36,138 nucleotides of DNA from Planctomycetales bacterium (GCA_020427155.1 JAGQOW010000040.1:1-36138), one strand, 5' to 3'. Numbered from the stretch's first letter, positions 15,670-24,869 are shown. Numbers and translations: made by a program. The notes: generated from the letters alone by a model not told the origin.

Positions 15670-18147
15670 TTAGTGGTTGAATAAGAATTCACGCGAATTG
15701 AGGATTGCCCAAAAGGCATCCTGCAATTCCGCCACGGGTTTCTCAGCCTCGCCGATCAAGGCCATGAGCTTGTTGCGCTCATCGTCGGTCGGTTTGCGAG
15801 AGAGACAGCGGACGGTGATTTCGTCGAGTACTTCGGTGGGAGTTTTTCCGGCTTCGAGGGCAGTTTCAATCACCTTTCCTTGGCGGATTTTTCCTTCAAT
15901 CGTTTCGCCGTTGATCAGGTGCAGGGCCTGTGACAACGACGGTTGGGTATCGACTTCGCAGGAACAGACGGTATCGCGCTTGGCGCGGCCAAACGTAGTG
16001 AGGAAGTAGGTGCTCGTCTTGCCATCGGCAATATGGATTGCCCGCGCACCGAGCGGCAAACCGCGGAACTTGTCTTTTGTCTCGGTGAGTTGACTGATGC
16101 TGTCGAGCAGCATTTCGGCCTGGACGCGCCGCACCAGGGCGTGAGAGTAGTTTCTCAAGTCGCCAGCATTCGATTCGTTGACTTCGGTTGAACGCTGGTA
16201 AGTGTTGGAATTGCAGATGTCGCGCACCAACTGTTTGAAGTCGTAGTTGTATTCCACGAGTTTGGCGCCGAGGGTGTCGAACAGTTCGGGATTGCTCGCT
16301 GGGTTGGTCACGCGAATGTCGTCGACCGGCTCGACGATGCCGACGCCCATGTAGTGCGCCCAAACACGATTCGCGACGCTGGTTGCAAAATAGGGGTTCT
16401 CGGGCGAAGCAATCCAATCGGCGAGCACCTGTCGGCGATCTTTGCCGGCCACGTCAGGCGTTTCGCCGCCCAGGAACTTGGGGGCCATCACCTGGCCGGT
16501 TACCGGATGTTTGGTTTCCCCGCCGCCGCTGTTGAAAACAATCGTTTCTCGGTAGTCTTCGCCCGTCTTGCGGCCAATCTGAGCAAAAAATGCCGTGAAG
16601 CCATAGTAATCGTCCATTGTCCAGCGGTCGAAGATATGGTTGTGGCATTGGGCGCATTGAATGCGTAGGCCGAGGAAAGTTTGGGCAACGTTTTCGGCAG
16701 TCTTCTGGGTATCGGGCTCGAGCTGATAGAAGTTGGTGGCCGGGACCGAGAAGGTTCCGCCGGTTGATCCCAGGATGTTGCGAACAATCTCGTTGATGGG
16801 CACATTGTCGGCAATCTGGTTGGCAAGCCAGCTGGCGTACAAGAACATCGGCTTGTATTCCACCCGGTTGGCAACCGTCTTGACCATCAGCAATTCAGCC
16901 CACTTCATGGCCCAGATTTCGGAGAATTCTTTCTTGGCTAGGAGTTGGTCGATCTTTTTGGCCCGTTTATCGGGCGCCTCGTCGGCGAGAAAAGCGTGAT
17001 ACTCTTCCACTGTTGGCAGCAGACCGACAATGTCGAGCGTCACGCGCCGCAGAAACTCTTCGTCGCTGCAGAGCGGGCTCGGCTGGATGCGTAGCTTGTT
17101 GAGTTTGTTGGCGACCAAGGTATCGATGTAGTTGGCCGGAACTTCATCGCTGGCAGTGAATTGCAGATCGCTAGGGAGCGTGAGGACCTGGCTGCCCACG
17201 GTATGGACGTCGAACCGCGCGGTAATGAACGACTCGCCACGGACCCCTGCGGTGACCAATCCACTCTCGTCGATAGGAGTCGAGTTCTCATTGTTGGTTG
17301 CGATCCTGGCAAGATCAGATACGTCGCGGGTGGTGCCGTCGGAATAGGTAGCCACCGCGATGAACCGCTGAGTGGTTCCTTCGCCTTGCATCACTGCAGC
17401 AGGCGGATAAATCGCTAGCTTAGATACAGCAGGCGCGCTGCCGGCATCGGAGGGGGCCCCGTCTGCCAGCCAGCGGCTGAGAAAATCGTAGTATTTGCTG
17501 CCGGGCTCAATGCACTTACCGCCGGTGTGCTGAACCGCGCCACTTGCTTTTTCGACAAGCAGGCTATCGTTGGGAACCGCAAGGTTAATACGTCGAGTGG
17601 CTTGCTCGCGAGTAATGCGGTAATGGTCGCCGCTGGGGTCGAAGCCAAACAGCGACAAGCGGAAGCCATCTTTGCCTCGCGCGGCGCCGTGGCAACTTCC
17701 CGAATTGCAGCCTGCCCGGGCGAAAACAGGCATCACGTCGAGCATATAACTCACGGGTCGCTGATCCGCTGCGTGGGCCACCACAATCTTTGAGGAGGCC
17801 TCCAGACCTGCGTACTTGGCGACGAGGCTTGTTTCGCCATCGGCAAGGGGGCGAACGGTGGCAGATTCGAAGATTGCCAGCGAGCCTTCAGCGACGCTGA
17901 GTTCTGCTTCGGCGGTAACATCGAGCGTAACCCCGTCTGCTCTGGTCGCCACGACGACGACCCCTTGGTAATCGGCGCTATTGGAGAGAGAGATTTCAGG
18001 CGGATACAGCACCAGCGAGGTCCAAGCGGGCTCCTCGGCGCGAGCGCTCGTAGAGGCGAACAGTAGCACGACGCTGAGAACGCCCTTGGCTAAATGCAGA
18101 GGCGCAGAGGTTTGCAGTGGACCTTTCAATCGAATTGGCTCATGCAT
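15670..18147 (-). CDS. Secreted Ig-like / DUF1549 (PSCyt2) / DUF1553 (PSD1) protein
   Basis: From the ATG at 18147 the product has 825 residues starting with a signal peptide ending TSARA (about residue 37). The open frame reaches 18225 but only adds residues before the signal. A first Ig-like (Big2-type) domain spans about 44-124. A cytochrome-like segment follows with CNSGSCH (147-153) and a second Cys region (GGKCIEP). A second Ig-like domain lies at about 242-324. DUF1549 covers about 338-545 and contains CAQCH (498-502) in the typical QCAQCHNHIFDRW context, and DUF1553 covers about 572-822 (SVANRVWAHYMG, CLSRKPTDDE). The first haem-like motif is CX4CH, not CXXCH. These proteins are planctomycete hallmarks of unknown biochemical role. 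It sits 83 bases downstream of the PPC-protein gene. Confidence 0.92.
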   Translation of the reverse strand: MHEPIRLKGPLQTSAPLHLAKGVLSVVLLFASTSARAEEPAWTSLVLYPPEISLSNSADYQGVVVVATRADGVTLDVTAEAELSVAEGSLAIFESATVRPLADGETSLVAKYAGLEASSKIVVAHAADQRPVSYMLDVMPVFARAGCNSGSCHGAARGKDGFRLSLFGFDPSGDHYRITREQATRRINLAVPNDSLLVEKASGAVQHTGGKCIEPGSKYYDFLSRWLADGAPSDAGSAPAVSKLAIYPPAAVMQGEGTTQRFIAVATYSDGTTRDVSDLARIATNNENSTPIDESGLVTAGVRGESFITARFDVHTVGSQVLTLPSDLQFTASDEVPANYIDTLVANKLNKLRIQPSPLCSDEEFLRRVTLDIVGLLPTVEEYHAFLADEAPDKRAKKIDQLLAKKEFSEIWAMKWAELLMVKTVANRVEYKPMFLYASWLANQIADNVPINEIVRNILGSTGGTFSVPATNFYQLEPDTQKTAENVAQTFLGLRIQCAQCHNHIFDRWTMDDYYGFTAFFAQIGRKTGEDYRETIVFNSGGGETKHPVTGQVMAPKFLGGETPDVAGKDRRQVLADWIASPENPYFATSVANRVWAHYMGVGIVEPVDDIRVTNPASNPELFDTLGAKLVEYNYDFKQLVRDICNSNTYQRSTEVNESNAGDLRNYSHALVRRVQAEMLLDSISQLTETKDKFRGLPLGARAIHIADGKTSTYFLTTFGRAKRDTVCSCEVDTQPSLSQALHLINGETIEGKIRQGKVIETALEAGKTPTEVLDEITVRCLSRKPTDDERNKLMALIGEAEKPVAELQDAFWAILNSREFLFNH

Positions 18148-18230
18148 AGCGGATATCTCTGGTTGGAGTTTTAACTTGTCTATTGGCGTTGTGGGTCTAG
18201 AGCATTTTGCCGGCGATGGCGGCACCTCGC

Positions 18231-20609
18231 CTATTTCAAGGCGACCTTTTCTTCTTCCTTTTTCGGCGGCAAAGGCTCGTCGACGCGGAGTTCGCCGGTG
18301 CCGATCGTGTGAGCGATTGGCTCCTCATCTTGCATAATCGAAAACTGACAAATCAGGGTTTGATGCCGTCCTGGCGGCGATTTCTCGGTGGTCTTGACTC
18401 GGAATTTGAGTTCGGTGGTATTCTTGGTCATCTCCACGGGTTCCGCAGTCACTCCGGCGGGCAAGCCCACCAGATTGACCATTGCAGAACCTTCAAACGG
18501 GGTTTTGACCTCAACGGCGACGGGGTAGTCCACTTCCTGGCCGATTTCAACGGCAGCTTTGGGATAGGTAAACGCGACGTACGGTTCCTTTACGTCAAGC
18601 TTGGCAAAAGGCGTCGCGACCAGCACCTGCCCATTGATATTCGCCCTGCCTTCGACACAGATATCCCAGGGCAGCAACGCGGCAGAGCCATTAGCCGTTA
18701 CCGGTATCAAAGCTTCGTTCTGATCTTTCGCAATTTGAATGGATCGTGAAGAGGAGACCCCCGGCGGGTTGTAAAGCATGAAGACGCTAATCGGATCGGT
18801 GAACCCTTCGGCGCGTTCAGCCACGACCTTCAATTGCATCGAGCCGCCGCGGACCAGTGGTACCTTCGGCTGCACAATCGAGATCTTGAACGGCACTTCG
18901 TTGGTCGTCGCAATGGCCGAGCGATCGGCGTAGTGGCTCCAAACTTCGATGTTGTTTGCGCCTCGTACCAGCCAAGTGCGCTGCATGAAAGTGCTCTCGA
19001 CCGTTTTCCCTTCTTCAGCAGGGTGAGCGACGATGTTGTGAAGTCCTGCGGCAAGTGGGGCGTCGGCAGCCGCAGTGAATATCACGGGGACTTGACCTCT
19101 ATCTGCCGCCATTGTCGGTGCTTCGACGGTGACGCCTGCCGGCAGGTTATCGAAAACGATATTCAGTGGGCCGCCGAAATCGCGACGAGCCGCATTGATC
19201 AAACAGGCGGTGCGATTGCCCCGCGGCACTTCCAGCGTGGTAGCAACCCAGCGTTGGCGCTCATCGATGGTTACTTCGACCTTCGGCTGAGGATTGGCCA
19301 CTTCGATGCGATACGAAAAATACGGTCCGCCTGCGAGCAGGTGGTCATGAATCTCAACGTCGTAATTCCCGTCGGCGGGTGCGGTAAAGCGAAAGTAGCT
19401 ATCCGGCTTTCCACCATTGTCGTCGTTGGCTGCCACCTGAGCGTAATTGCCTTCGACATGTCGCACGATGACGACCGAATCGAGCGGCGAGCGAAGCTGG
19501 CGGGCGAAAGTCGTGATGTCAAACACCTGCCCCTTCTTCGCTTCGAAGCGGAAGTGATCGACGTCGCCTGGTTCGCCAATTATTCCATTGAACGCAGCAG
19601 GTGCTTTAGCGGCAGTGGCCTGGTCAAAAGCGTTGTTTGGCTCGGTTTCGAGCACGTTTTCCAAATCGTTGACTCGAATCGCATTTGGCGAGGGGGAGGT
19701 TCCTTGATCGTCCTGATAGAAGATGCTCGGGTCAGATTGAGGTTCCGTGGGGACGACAATCTGCTGAACTTGATTCCCGGCGACGTCGCCCAGCCAAGTG
19801 ACATCGAGTGTTTCGCCTGGTCTGCCGCCGGTGGGTAAGACAGCTAGCGGGCGGGGAAAGCGGCCGACGTGCAACCGGTAGGTGCTGGTGCCCCCTCCAC
19901 CGAAAGCGCTGTCTCGAACACTGATGATATACTTGCCGTCAGCAGGCGCCACGATCGAGGCAACTCCATCTTGCGAAAGCAAGGCCGAATCGTCTGAAGT
20001 GGCCAGTTCAAATCTCTCGGCGTTGAGAATAGCGATATGGGGGTCGAAGAAAACGCGACCTAATCGCAGGGCCTCGATCTCGGCAGTGATTCGTTGTCCG
20101 GCCTTGGCTTCGACGGCGTAGTAATCGATATCCTCGTTTTCGACAACTCCGTTGATCGTCACGTCGAGTTCGATTGGTTGCGGATTGGGGAACTCACTGT
20201 TCGGTTCTGCCTCGCTAATCTCCTGGAGCGCGCCGACCATAAAGTTGCGCACGCGAGTGAGTCCCGTCGCGGTGCGTACTCGCACCGTATGAAAACCTAG
20301 CCGGCAATCAGGAGCGATCGTGAGCTTGGCCTCAAAGTGGTTGCCGTCGACCGGTTTGATCTCGCTCACCGAGATTCCAGGGTCGTAGAGAAGCACTTCC
20401 TGAGGCTCCTGGCCAACTCGTGCGCCGTAGAAGTGCACGACGACTTCGGTGCCGCGTTGGCCGCCTTGCGGGACAAGATTGTCCAGGCTGGGATCGGCCG
20501 CAAAGGCGTTGGTAGCTCCGAGACTTCCCGAGTAGAGTCCGACCAGCAAGATGGAAGCCCAAAGACCGTAAGCCCCAAAGGCAGTTCGACAAATGAATTG
20601 CATATCCAT
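18231..20609 (-). CDS. Secreted protein with two PPC (pre-peptidase C-terminal-like) domains
   Basis: The 792-residue product starts MDMQF with a signal sequence ending NAFA (about residue 37). A TIG/Ig-like domain follows (40-125), with LVPQGGQRGTEVVVHF typical of its first strand. PPC domain 1 starts with EAEPNSEF at 133 and PPC domain 2 with ETEPNNAF at 321, each about 115 residues, with the characteristic DxDYY/DVDHF and PADGxY motifs. The remaining 350 residues look like further beta-sandwich domains with no enzyme motif. Such proteins in planctomycetes lie beside DUF1501 and PSCyt genes and probably act as surface binding or scaffold components. An AGGA ribosome-binding site precedes the start. 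The gene begins 17 bases after the DUF1501 stop, which strongly suggests one transcript. Confidence 0.88.
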   Translation of the reverse strand: MDMQFICRTAFGAYGLWASILLVGLYSGSLGATNAFAADPSLDNLVPQGGQRGTEVVVHFYGARVGQEPQEVLLYDPGISVSEIKPVDGNHFEAKLTIAPDCRLGFHTVRVRTATGLTRVRNFMVGALQEISEAEPNSEFPNPQPIELDVTINGVVENEDIDYYAVEAKAGQRITAEIEALRLGRVFFDPHIAILNAERFELATSDDSALLSQDGVASIVAPADGKYIISVRDSAFGGGGTSTYRLHVGRFPRPLAVLPTGGRPGETLDVTWLGDVAGNQVQQIVVPTEPQSDPSIFYQDDQGTSPSPNAIRVNDLENVLETEPNNAFDQATAAKAPAAFNGIIGEPGDVDHFRFEAKKGQVFDITTFARQLRSPLDSVVIVRHVEGNYAQVAANDDNGGKPDSYFRFTAPADGNYDVEIHDHLLAGGPYFSYRIEVANPQPKVEVTIDERQRWVATTLEVPRGNRTACLINAARRDFGGPLNIVFDNLPAGVTVEAPTMAADRGQVPVIFTAAADAPLAAGLHNIVAHPAEEGKTVESTFMQRTWLVRGANNIEVWSHYADRSAIATTNEVPFKISIVQPKVPLVRGGSMQLKVVAERAEGFTDPISVFMLYNPPGVSSSRSIQIAKDQNEALIPVTANGSAALLPWDICVEGRANINGQVLVATPFAKLDVKEPYVAFTYPKAAVEIGQEVDYPVAVEVKTPFEGSAMVNLVGLPAGVTAEPVEMTKNTTELKFRVKTTEKSPPGRHQTLICQFSIMQDEEPIAHTIGTGELRVDEPLPPKKEEEKVALK

Positions 20610-20626
20610 TGTTCCTGTGAGAGTTG

Positions 20627-21961
20627 CTACGCCAAGAGGTCCTGACGAACGGCGCCCCCTTTAACGATTTCGATGGGACGATCGCCAGGAGCCATCAGTT
20701 CCTTGTCGGCGATGATGCCCAGGCAGCGGTAAATCGTGGTAGCCAGATCCTCGGGCCCAATCGGGTTGATATCGGGTTCGTTGGCCGTAGCGTCGGTCGC
20801 GCCGTAGGCGATGCCCCGTTTGACCCCACCGCCGGCCAATACCGCACTAAAAACCTTGGGCCAGTGGTCGCGGCCTGCTTGGTTATTGACCTTGGGCGTG
20901 CGGCCAAACTCGGTGCTGACGATCACCATCGTGGTATCCAGTAGTCCGCGCTCATCGAGATCGCGAACCAGTCGGGCAAAGGCCTGATCGAAGGCTGGCA
21001 TCTGGCCACGCATCGCCTGAGTCACATTGGCATGGTGATCCCAACCGCCGTAGGTCAGGGTGACGAAGCGAACGCCGGCTTCGACCAGCCGACGCGCCAT
21101 CAGCATCCGTTGTCCTGCTTCGTTTCGACCGTATTCGTCGCGCAGCTTGGCGTCTTCAGCGTCGATATTGAACGCCTCGCGGGCTTCCTTCGACTCGATC
21201 AGGCTGAAGGCTCGCTCGTAGAAGGTATCCATTGCCCCGACGGCATCTGCTTTCACCTTTTGGGAGAAGTAATCGTTCACGGCTTCGAGCGCAGAACGAC
21301 GGCGGGCAAAACGTGTATCGTCGATGTCAGCGCCGCGCGCGAGGTCTCGCACAGTGAATCCGCCCGCAGCGGGGTCCGCCCCCAAACTGAAAGGCGCAAA
21401 CGAAGAACTGAGGTAGCCGGTGCCAGCATACTCGTTCGGTTGGTTGGGGATACAGACATAAGGCGGCAGGTTTTTCCGCGGGCCATACTCGTGGCTGACA
21501 ATGCTCCCCATGCTGGGAAAGACGATCGCCGGGCTCGGACGATAGCCGGTAAACATGTTATGCGTTCCGCGCTCATGCGCCGCTTCGCCATGAGTCATCG
21601 AACGGATTACCGTAAGCTTATCTGCAACTTGGGCAGTCTGAGGCAGCGTTTCGCTGAAGACGATGCCATCGACGTTGGTGTTGATCGATCCCAATTCGCC
21701 TCGGTATTCAATCGGCGCGTAGGGTTTGGGGTCGAACGATTCCTGGGCCGACATGCCGCCGGGCAGGAAGATCTGAATGACACTCTGAGCCGTCGGTTCG
21801 ACAAAGTCGTAGTGCTTCTGTTCCGCTTGAGCGCTGCGAATCGCAAAGAAATCGCTCAGACTCAGCCCCAGGCCGGCGACGGCGCCGACAGTCAGAAAGT
21901 CGCGCCGTGAGAGGCCGCTGGTGAGAGTACGGTGAATCGGGTGAACGCGATAACAAGCCAT
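20627..21961 (-). CDS. DUF1501 family protein with Tat signal
   Basis: The ATG at 21961 is preceded at eight bases by GGAG (21970-21973), which fixes the start despite an open frame to 22105. The 444-residue product carries a twin-arginine signal, SRRDFLTVGA at 18-27, followed by a hydrophobic stretch and a likely cut after SAQA, so it is exported folded. The body matches DUF1501, a branch of the alkaline-phosphatase/sulfatase superfamily: FLPGGMSAQESFDPKPYAP near the N-terminus, GGWDHH in the middle, and STEFGRTPKVN followed by GRDHWP near the C-terminus. Substrate is not known for the family. It is the first gene of the five-gene cluster and follows a predicted promoter. Confidence 0.93.
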   Translation of the reverse strand: MACYRVHPIHRTLTSGLSRRDFLTVGAVAGLGLSLSDFFAIRSAQAEQKHYDFVEPTAQSVIQIFLPGGMSAQESFDPKPYAPIEYRGELGSINTNVDGIVFSETLPQTAQVADKLTVIRSMTHGEAAHERGTHNMFTGYRPSPAIVFPSMGSIVSHEYGPRKNLPPYVCIPNQPNEYAGTGYLSSSFAPFSLGADPAAGGFTVRDLARGADIDDTRFARRRSALEAVNDYFSQKVKADAVGAMDTFYERAFSLIESKEAREAFNIDAEDAKLRDEYGRNEAGQRMLMARRLVEAGVRFVTLTYGGWDHHANVTQAMRGQMPAFDQAFARLVRDLDERGLLDTTMVIVSTEFGRTPKVNNQAGRDHWPKVFSAVLAGGGVKRGIAYGATDATANEPDINPIGPEDLATTIYRCLGIIADKELMAPGDRPIEIVKGGAVRQDLLA

Positions 21962-22086
21962 GTCGCTTTCTCCATTTCCATGTTGTGGAAAACTAGCTCG
22001 TAAGGATTGCTTTGGTCTCAAGGGAATCAAAGCAGCACAACACTTCGAGGACCTGCCACGGGGGCAAGCCTCCTGACGCAAGCTGT

Positions 22087-22098
22087 GAACGTACGTTC
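22087..22098. promoter_or_regulatory. Perfect 12-base palindrome GAACGTACGTTC
   Basis: The palindrome lies between the predicted -10 element and the DUF1501 start. It fits the GAAC-N4-GTTC core of the LexA (SOS) box of Gram-positive bacteria. The LexA site of this organism is not known to me, so operator function is a guess. Confidence 0.4.
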
Positions 22099-22121
22099 CG
22101 CACACGGCTATGAAACACTGT

Positions 22122-22150
22122 ATTGTAACTAGGTAGGAAGGTTGTCGGAA
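22122..22150 (-). promoter_or_regulatory. Predicted promoter of the five-gene envelope cluster
   Basis: Read on the minus strand, TTCCGA (22145-22150) and TACAAT (22122-22127) are spaced by 17 bases. The -10 matches five of six consensus positions and the -35 only three. A transcript would have a leader of about 150 bases before the DUF1501 ATG at 21961. Confidence 0.4.
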
Positions 22151-22568
22151 TCGGCGGACATTTGGGCCGTAAGCCCAGGTTTCGAACCGACGGTGGGGTG
22201 AGAGGTAATTTAACCGAAACCAAAGTGAAAGTCAAAAAAAACAGGGGGATCTGCAAACCATCGCCAATCCAAGGAGAAAGGCGGCTGCCTGTGCCGAACT
22301 GGGATAAAAACCGCAGCTTTGACGGCAGAGCGGGTGCCGGCCTCGGCGCAACCTAAAGTGCCCATCTTCTAATCATCTGGCTCTCCTGGCCGCTTTCGAC
22401 CGATTCGGTCGGTTGCCGGGGCAGGCCTGCTTCAAGCAGTCCAATTTTTCGGCTGTTTTATGCTGCCCGCCGGGCAGTACTGGGGAACTGGTCCCGGCGG
22501 CACGCACTAGCCCAAGGGAGTGCCGTTGTCCTATCATTAGGTTTTCCCCTCTTTTGGGAGCCGAATTC
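22151..22568. other. Intergenic region between the divergent envelope cluster and the two-component genes
   Basis: No protein-coding gene is convincing in this stretch. Two perfect dyads occur: CGACCGA-T-TCGGTCG at 22397-22411 and CTGCCCG-C-CGGGCAG at 22463-22477. Either could be an operator or, for the second, a short mRNA hairpin in the leader of the kinase gene. The frame of the kinase stays open back to 22413, so part of this region could be coding if an upstream start is used. Confidence 0.35.
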
Positions 22569-23363
22569 TTGGCCGCAGGGTCTCCGCCGACCGATAACGA
22601 GCAAACTTCCCAGGCGGTCCAGCGATTGATGGACCAATACACGGAGATTGCGCGCCTGGCGGGCGCTTTGGCCCACGAGATCAAGAATCCGCTGTCGACG
22701 ATTCGACTGAATATGGAGCTGCTGGCCGAGGACCTGGAAGATTCTCCCACGCCGGCTGCCCGTCGAGCAGCCAAGAGGATTGATCTGGTCCATCGGGAAT
22801 GCCAACGATTGCAGGAGTTGCTCGACGATTTTCTGAATTACGCCAAAGTGCGGCATCTCAATTTGCAGCCTATCGATCTCAATCAGGAAGTTGGCGAAGC
22901 GCTCGATTTTTTTGGGCCCGAAGCCGCCGAAGCCGACATTGAAATCGTTCGTTACTTAGACCCTGATCTGCCCACGGTCTTGCTAGACCGAGAAGCGTTT
23001 CGGGGCGCTTTCTTGAATCTCATTTTGAATGCGAAGCAGGCGATGCCGGGAGGCGGCCAGTTGGTGGCGCGGACTACCTCGGCCAACGGAAAAGTAGCCC
23101 TCTATCTAATCGATACTGGCTGTGGCATGGACGAGCGTACCGCCAAGCAGATGTTCGACGCTTTCTTTTCTACCAAGCCCGGCGGATCGGGTTTGGGATT
23201 GCCTACCACGGCCAAGATCATCGAAGCCCATGGCGGGAGAATCCGCGTCGAGAGTGAAGTTGGACGAGGTACACAATTCACGATCGAGCTCCCTGTGCCT
23301 GCTCGCTTGGCGATTCACGAGAAAAGCACCACAACAGAAAGGGGAATACTGCAACAGGAATGA
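22569..23363 (+). CDS. NtrB-like soluble sensor histidine kinase
   Basis: A TTG at 22569 stands eight bases after GGGAG (22556-22560), the best start signal in the frame, and gives 264 residues. A longer form from 22413 would add 52 residues with no recognisable domain. The HisKA helix contains the phosphoacceptor His36 in LAHEIKNPLSTIRLN. The HATPase domain has the N box around Asn154 (NLILNAKQAMPGGG), G1 at 182-186 (DTGCGM), the F box FFSTKPGG and G2 at 205-211 (GGSGLGL). There is no transmembrane segment, PAS, GAF or HAMP domain, so the input must come through a partner or the short N-terminus. It phosphorylates, most likely, the NtrC-type regulator encoded 78 bases downstream. Confidence 0.88.
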   Translation: MAAGSPPTDNEQTSQAVQRLMDQYTEIARLAGALAHEIKNPLSTIRLNMELLAEDLEDSPTPAARRAAKRIDLVHRECQRLQELLDDFLNYAKVRHLNLQPIDLNQEVGEALDFFGPEAAEADIEIVRYLDPDLPTVLLDREAFRGAFLNLILNAKQAMPGGGQLVARTTSANGKVALYLIDTGCGMDERTAKQMFDAFFSTKPGGSGLGLPTTAKIIEAHGGRIRVESEVGRGTQFTIELPVPARLAIHEKSTTTERGILQQE

Positions 23364-23441
23364 TTCTTGCTATTCGTCGAATAAGGTTCCTTTGTTTTTC
23401 CCCTTTCCCGTTACACCGTTTCACTTTCCAATAGCAACCCC

Positions 23442-24836
23442 ATGGTTTCAGCAAAGACTACCGCCAGTACCGGACCGCCGATCCGGGCATTGATTATCGA
23501 CAATGATTCTGCGCACGCCGAAACGATGGCCGATAGCCTGGCGAGCGTCGGCTACGAATGTGTGGTTGCGACAACGGGGTGCGAAGGGTCGGAGCTTCTG
23601 GAAAAAGATGCGTATGAGATTGTGATTACCGACCTGAAGATGCCAGACGTGGGGGGGCTCGAGATACTTGCCAAGTGCAACGAGGTCTTGCCCGATGCCG
23701 AGGTCATCTTGGTGACAGGGCATGGCACGATCCAGTCGGCAGTCGAGGCGATGCAGCAAGGCGCTTTCAACTATCTGCTCAAGCCGCTCGATCTCAAACA
23801 GTTGCGCGCGGTCGTGGACAATGCTTCGCGCAATCAGCACTTGCGTCGCGCCAATGCCGAACTGAGCCGCCGGCTGGATGAGAAGTTTGGTTTTGAAGGC
23901 GTTATCGGCAATAGCCCGCAAATGCATGACGTTCTGGATCGACTGCGCCGGATCGCGCCGACCGACGCGACGGTCTTGATTCAGGGAGATACTGGTACGG
24001 GCAAAGAATTGATTGCCCAGGCAATTCACCAGAACAGCCCACGGAAGAAACGGCCCTTTGTGGGACTCAATTGTGCAGCGCTGAGCGAAAATATACTCGA
24101 AAGCGAACTCTTTGGTCACATCCGCGGGGCATTTACCGACGCCAGTGTCGACCGAGTCGGCAAATTTGAGTACGCCCACGGCGGGACTCTGTTTCTCGAT
24201 GAAGTCGGCGACATGCCGTTACCGACCCAGATCAAGCTGCTGCGGGTGCTGGAGAGCGGGGAAATTACCCGGGTTGGTTCGAATGAACCGATCCAGGTCA
24301 ATGTTCGCATCCTTTCGGCCACCAATCGCGATTTGGAAGAGGCGATCCAGACGGGGACTTTTCGTGAAGATCTATATCACCGGCTCAAGGTCGTAACGAT
24401 CACCTTGCCGCGACTCTCGGAGCGATCGCAAGACATTCCATTGCTGATTGATCACTTCATCAAATTGCATAGCCAGCGTCATCACAAAGAGATCAAGAGC
24501 ATGTCGACGGCTGCCCGGCGGCGTTTGATGGCCTTCGATTGGCCGGGCAATGTTCGTCAAATCAAGAACACGATCGAAAGCATGGTCGTCGTCGACTACG
24601 ACGGAGTGCTTGATCTCGACGATCTGCCTGCCGATTTATCTGCCGGCGATTCGGCGAATGCCGATCCCCACGGCAAAGGCCTGGCAGAATTGGTCGGCAA
24701 ATCGTTGGGAGAGATCGAGGGCCTTTTTATTGGCGAGACATTACAGTTCACCGGCGGCAATCGAGAAGAAGCAGCCAAGCTGTTGGGCATCGGCGAACGC
24801 ACGCTCTATCGTAAGATCAAGGAATACCAGTTGTGA
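23442..24836 (+). CDS. NtrC-family sigma54-dependent response regulator
   Basis: The 464-residue product has three domains. A receiver domain (about 14-130) has the phosphoacceptor Asp64 in [12 protein letters not shown] and the switch residues VTGHG and Lys114. A sigma54-activator AAA+ domain (about 152-385) has Walker A GDTGTGKE (182-189), Walker B GTLFLDEV (248-255) and an arginine-finger region [11 protein letters not shown]-terminal Fis-type helix-turn-helix ends in [12 protein letters not shown]. The sigma54-contacting loop reads GAFTDA (229-234) in place of GAFTGA. With the upstream kinase it forms a two-component system acting on sigma54 promoters. Target genes cannot be read from the window, because no clear -24/-12 promoter was found. 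Confidence 0.93.
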   Translation: MVSAKTTASTGPPIRALIIDNDSAHAETMADSLASVGYECVVATTGCEGSELLEKDAYEIVITDLKMPDVGGLEILAKCNEVLPDAEVILVTGHGTIQSAVEAMQQGAFNYLLKPLDLKQLRAVVDNASRNQHLRRANAELSRRLDEKFGFEGVIGNSPQMHDVLDRLRRIAPTDATVLIQGDTGTGKELIAQAIHQNSPRKKRPFVGLNCAALSENILESELFGHIRGAFTDASVDRVGKFEYAHGGTLFLDEVGDMPLPTQIKLLRVLESGEITRVGSNEPIQVNVRILSATNRDLEEAIQTGTFREDLYHRLKVVTITLPRLSERSQDIPLLIDHFIKLHSQRHHKEIKSMSTAARRRLMAFDWPGNVRQIKNTIESMVVVDYDGVLDLDDLPADLSAGDSANADPHGKGLAELVGKSLGEIEGLFIGETLQFTGGNREEAAKLLGIGERTLYRKIKEYQL

Positions 24837-24869
24837 AAGCGGAAAGTGGAAAGCCGAAAGCGGAGTGAG
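24835..24869 (+). repeat. Tandem 7-base purine repeat overlapping the regulator stop codon
   Basis: Four consecutive heptamers, GAAAGCG, GAAAGTG, GAAAGCC and GAAAGCG (24835-24862), are followed by GAGTGAG. The first unit starts inside the TGA stop of the regulator gene. Its first ten bases are the exact reverse complement of TTCCGCTTTC at 24924-24933, within the pyrimidine-rich leader of mutL, so a long-range hairpin is possible. Confidence 0.7.

Noticed and set aside
18834..21910. Open frames of about 300 codons antisense to the PPC and DUF1501 genes
   Set aside because: They have no domain or start signal, and the sense genes have strong family signatures.
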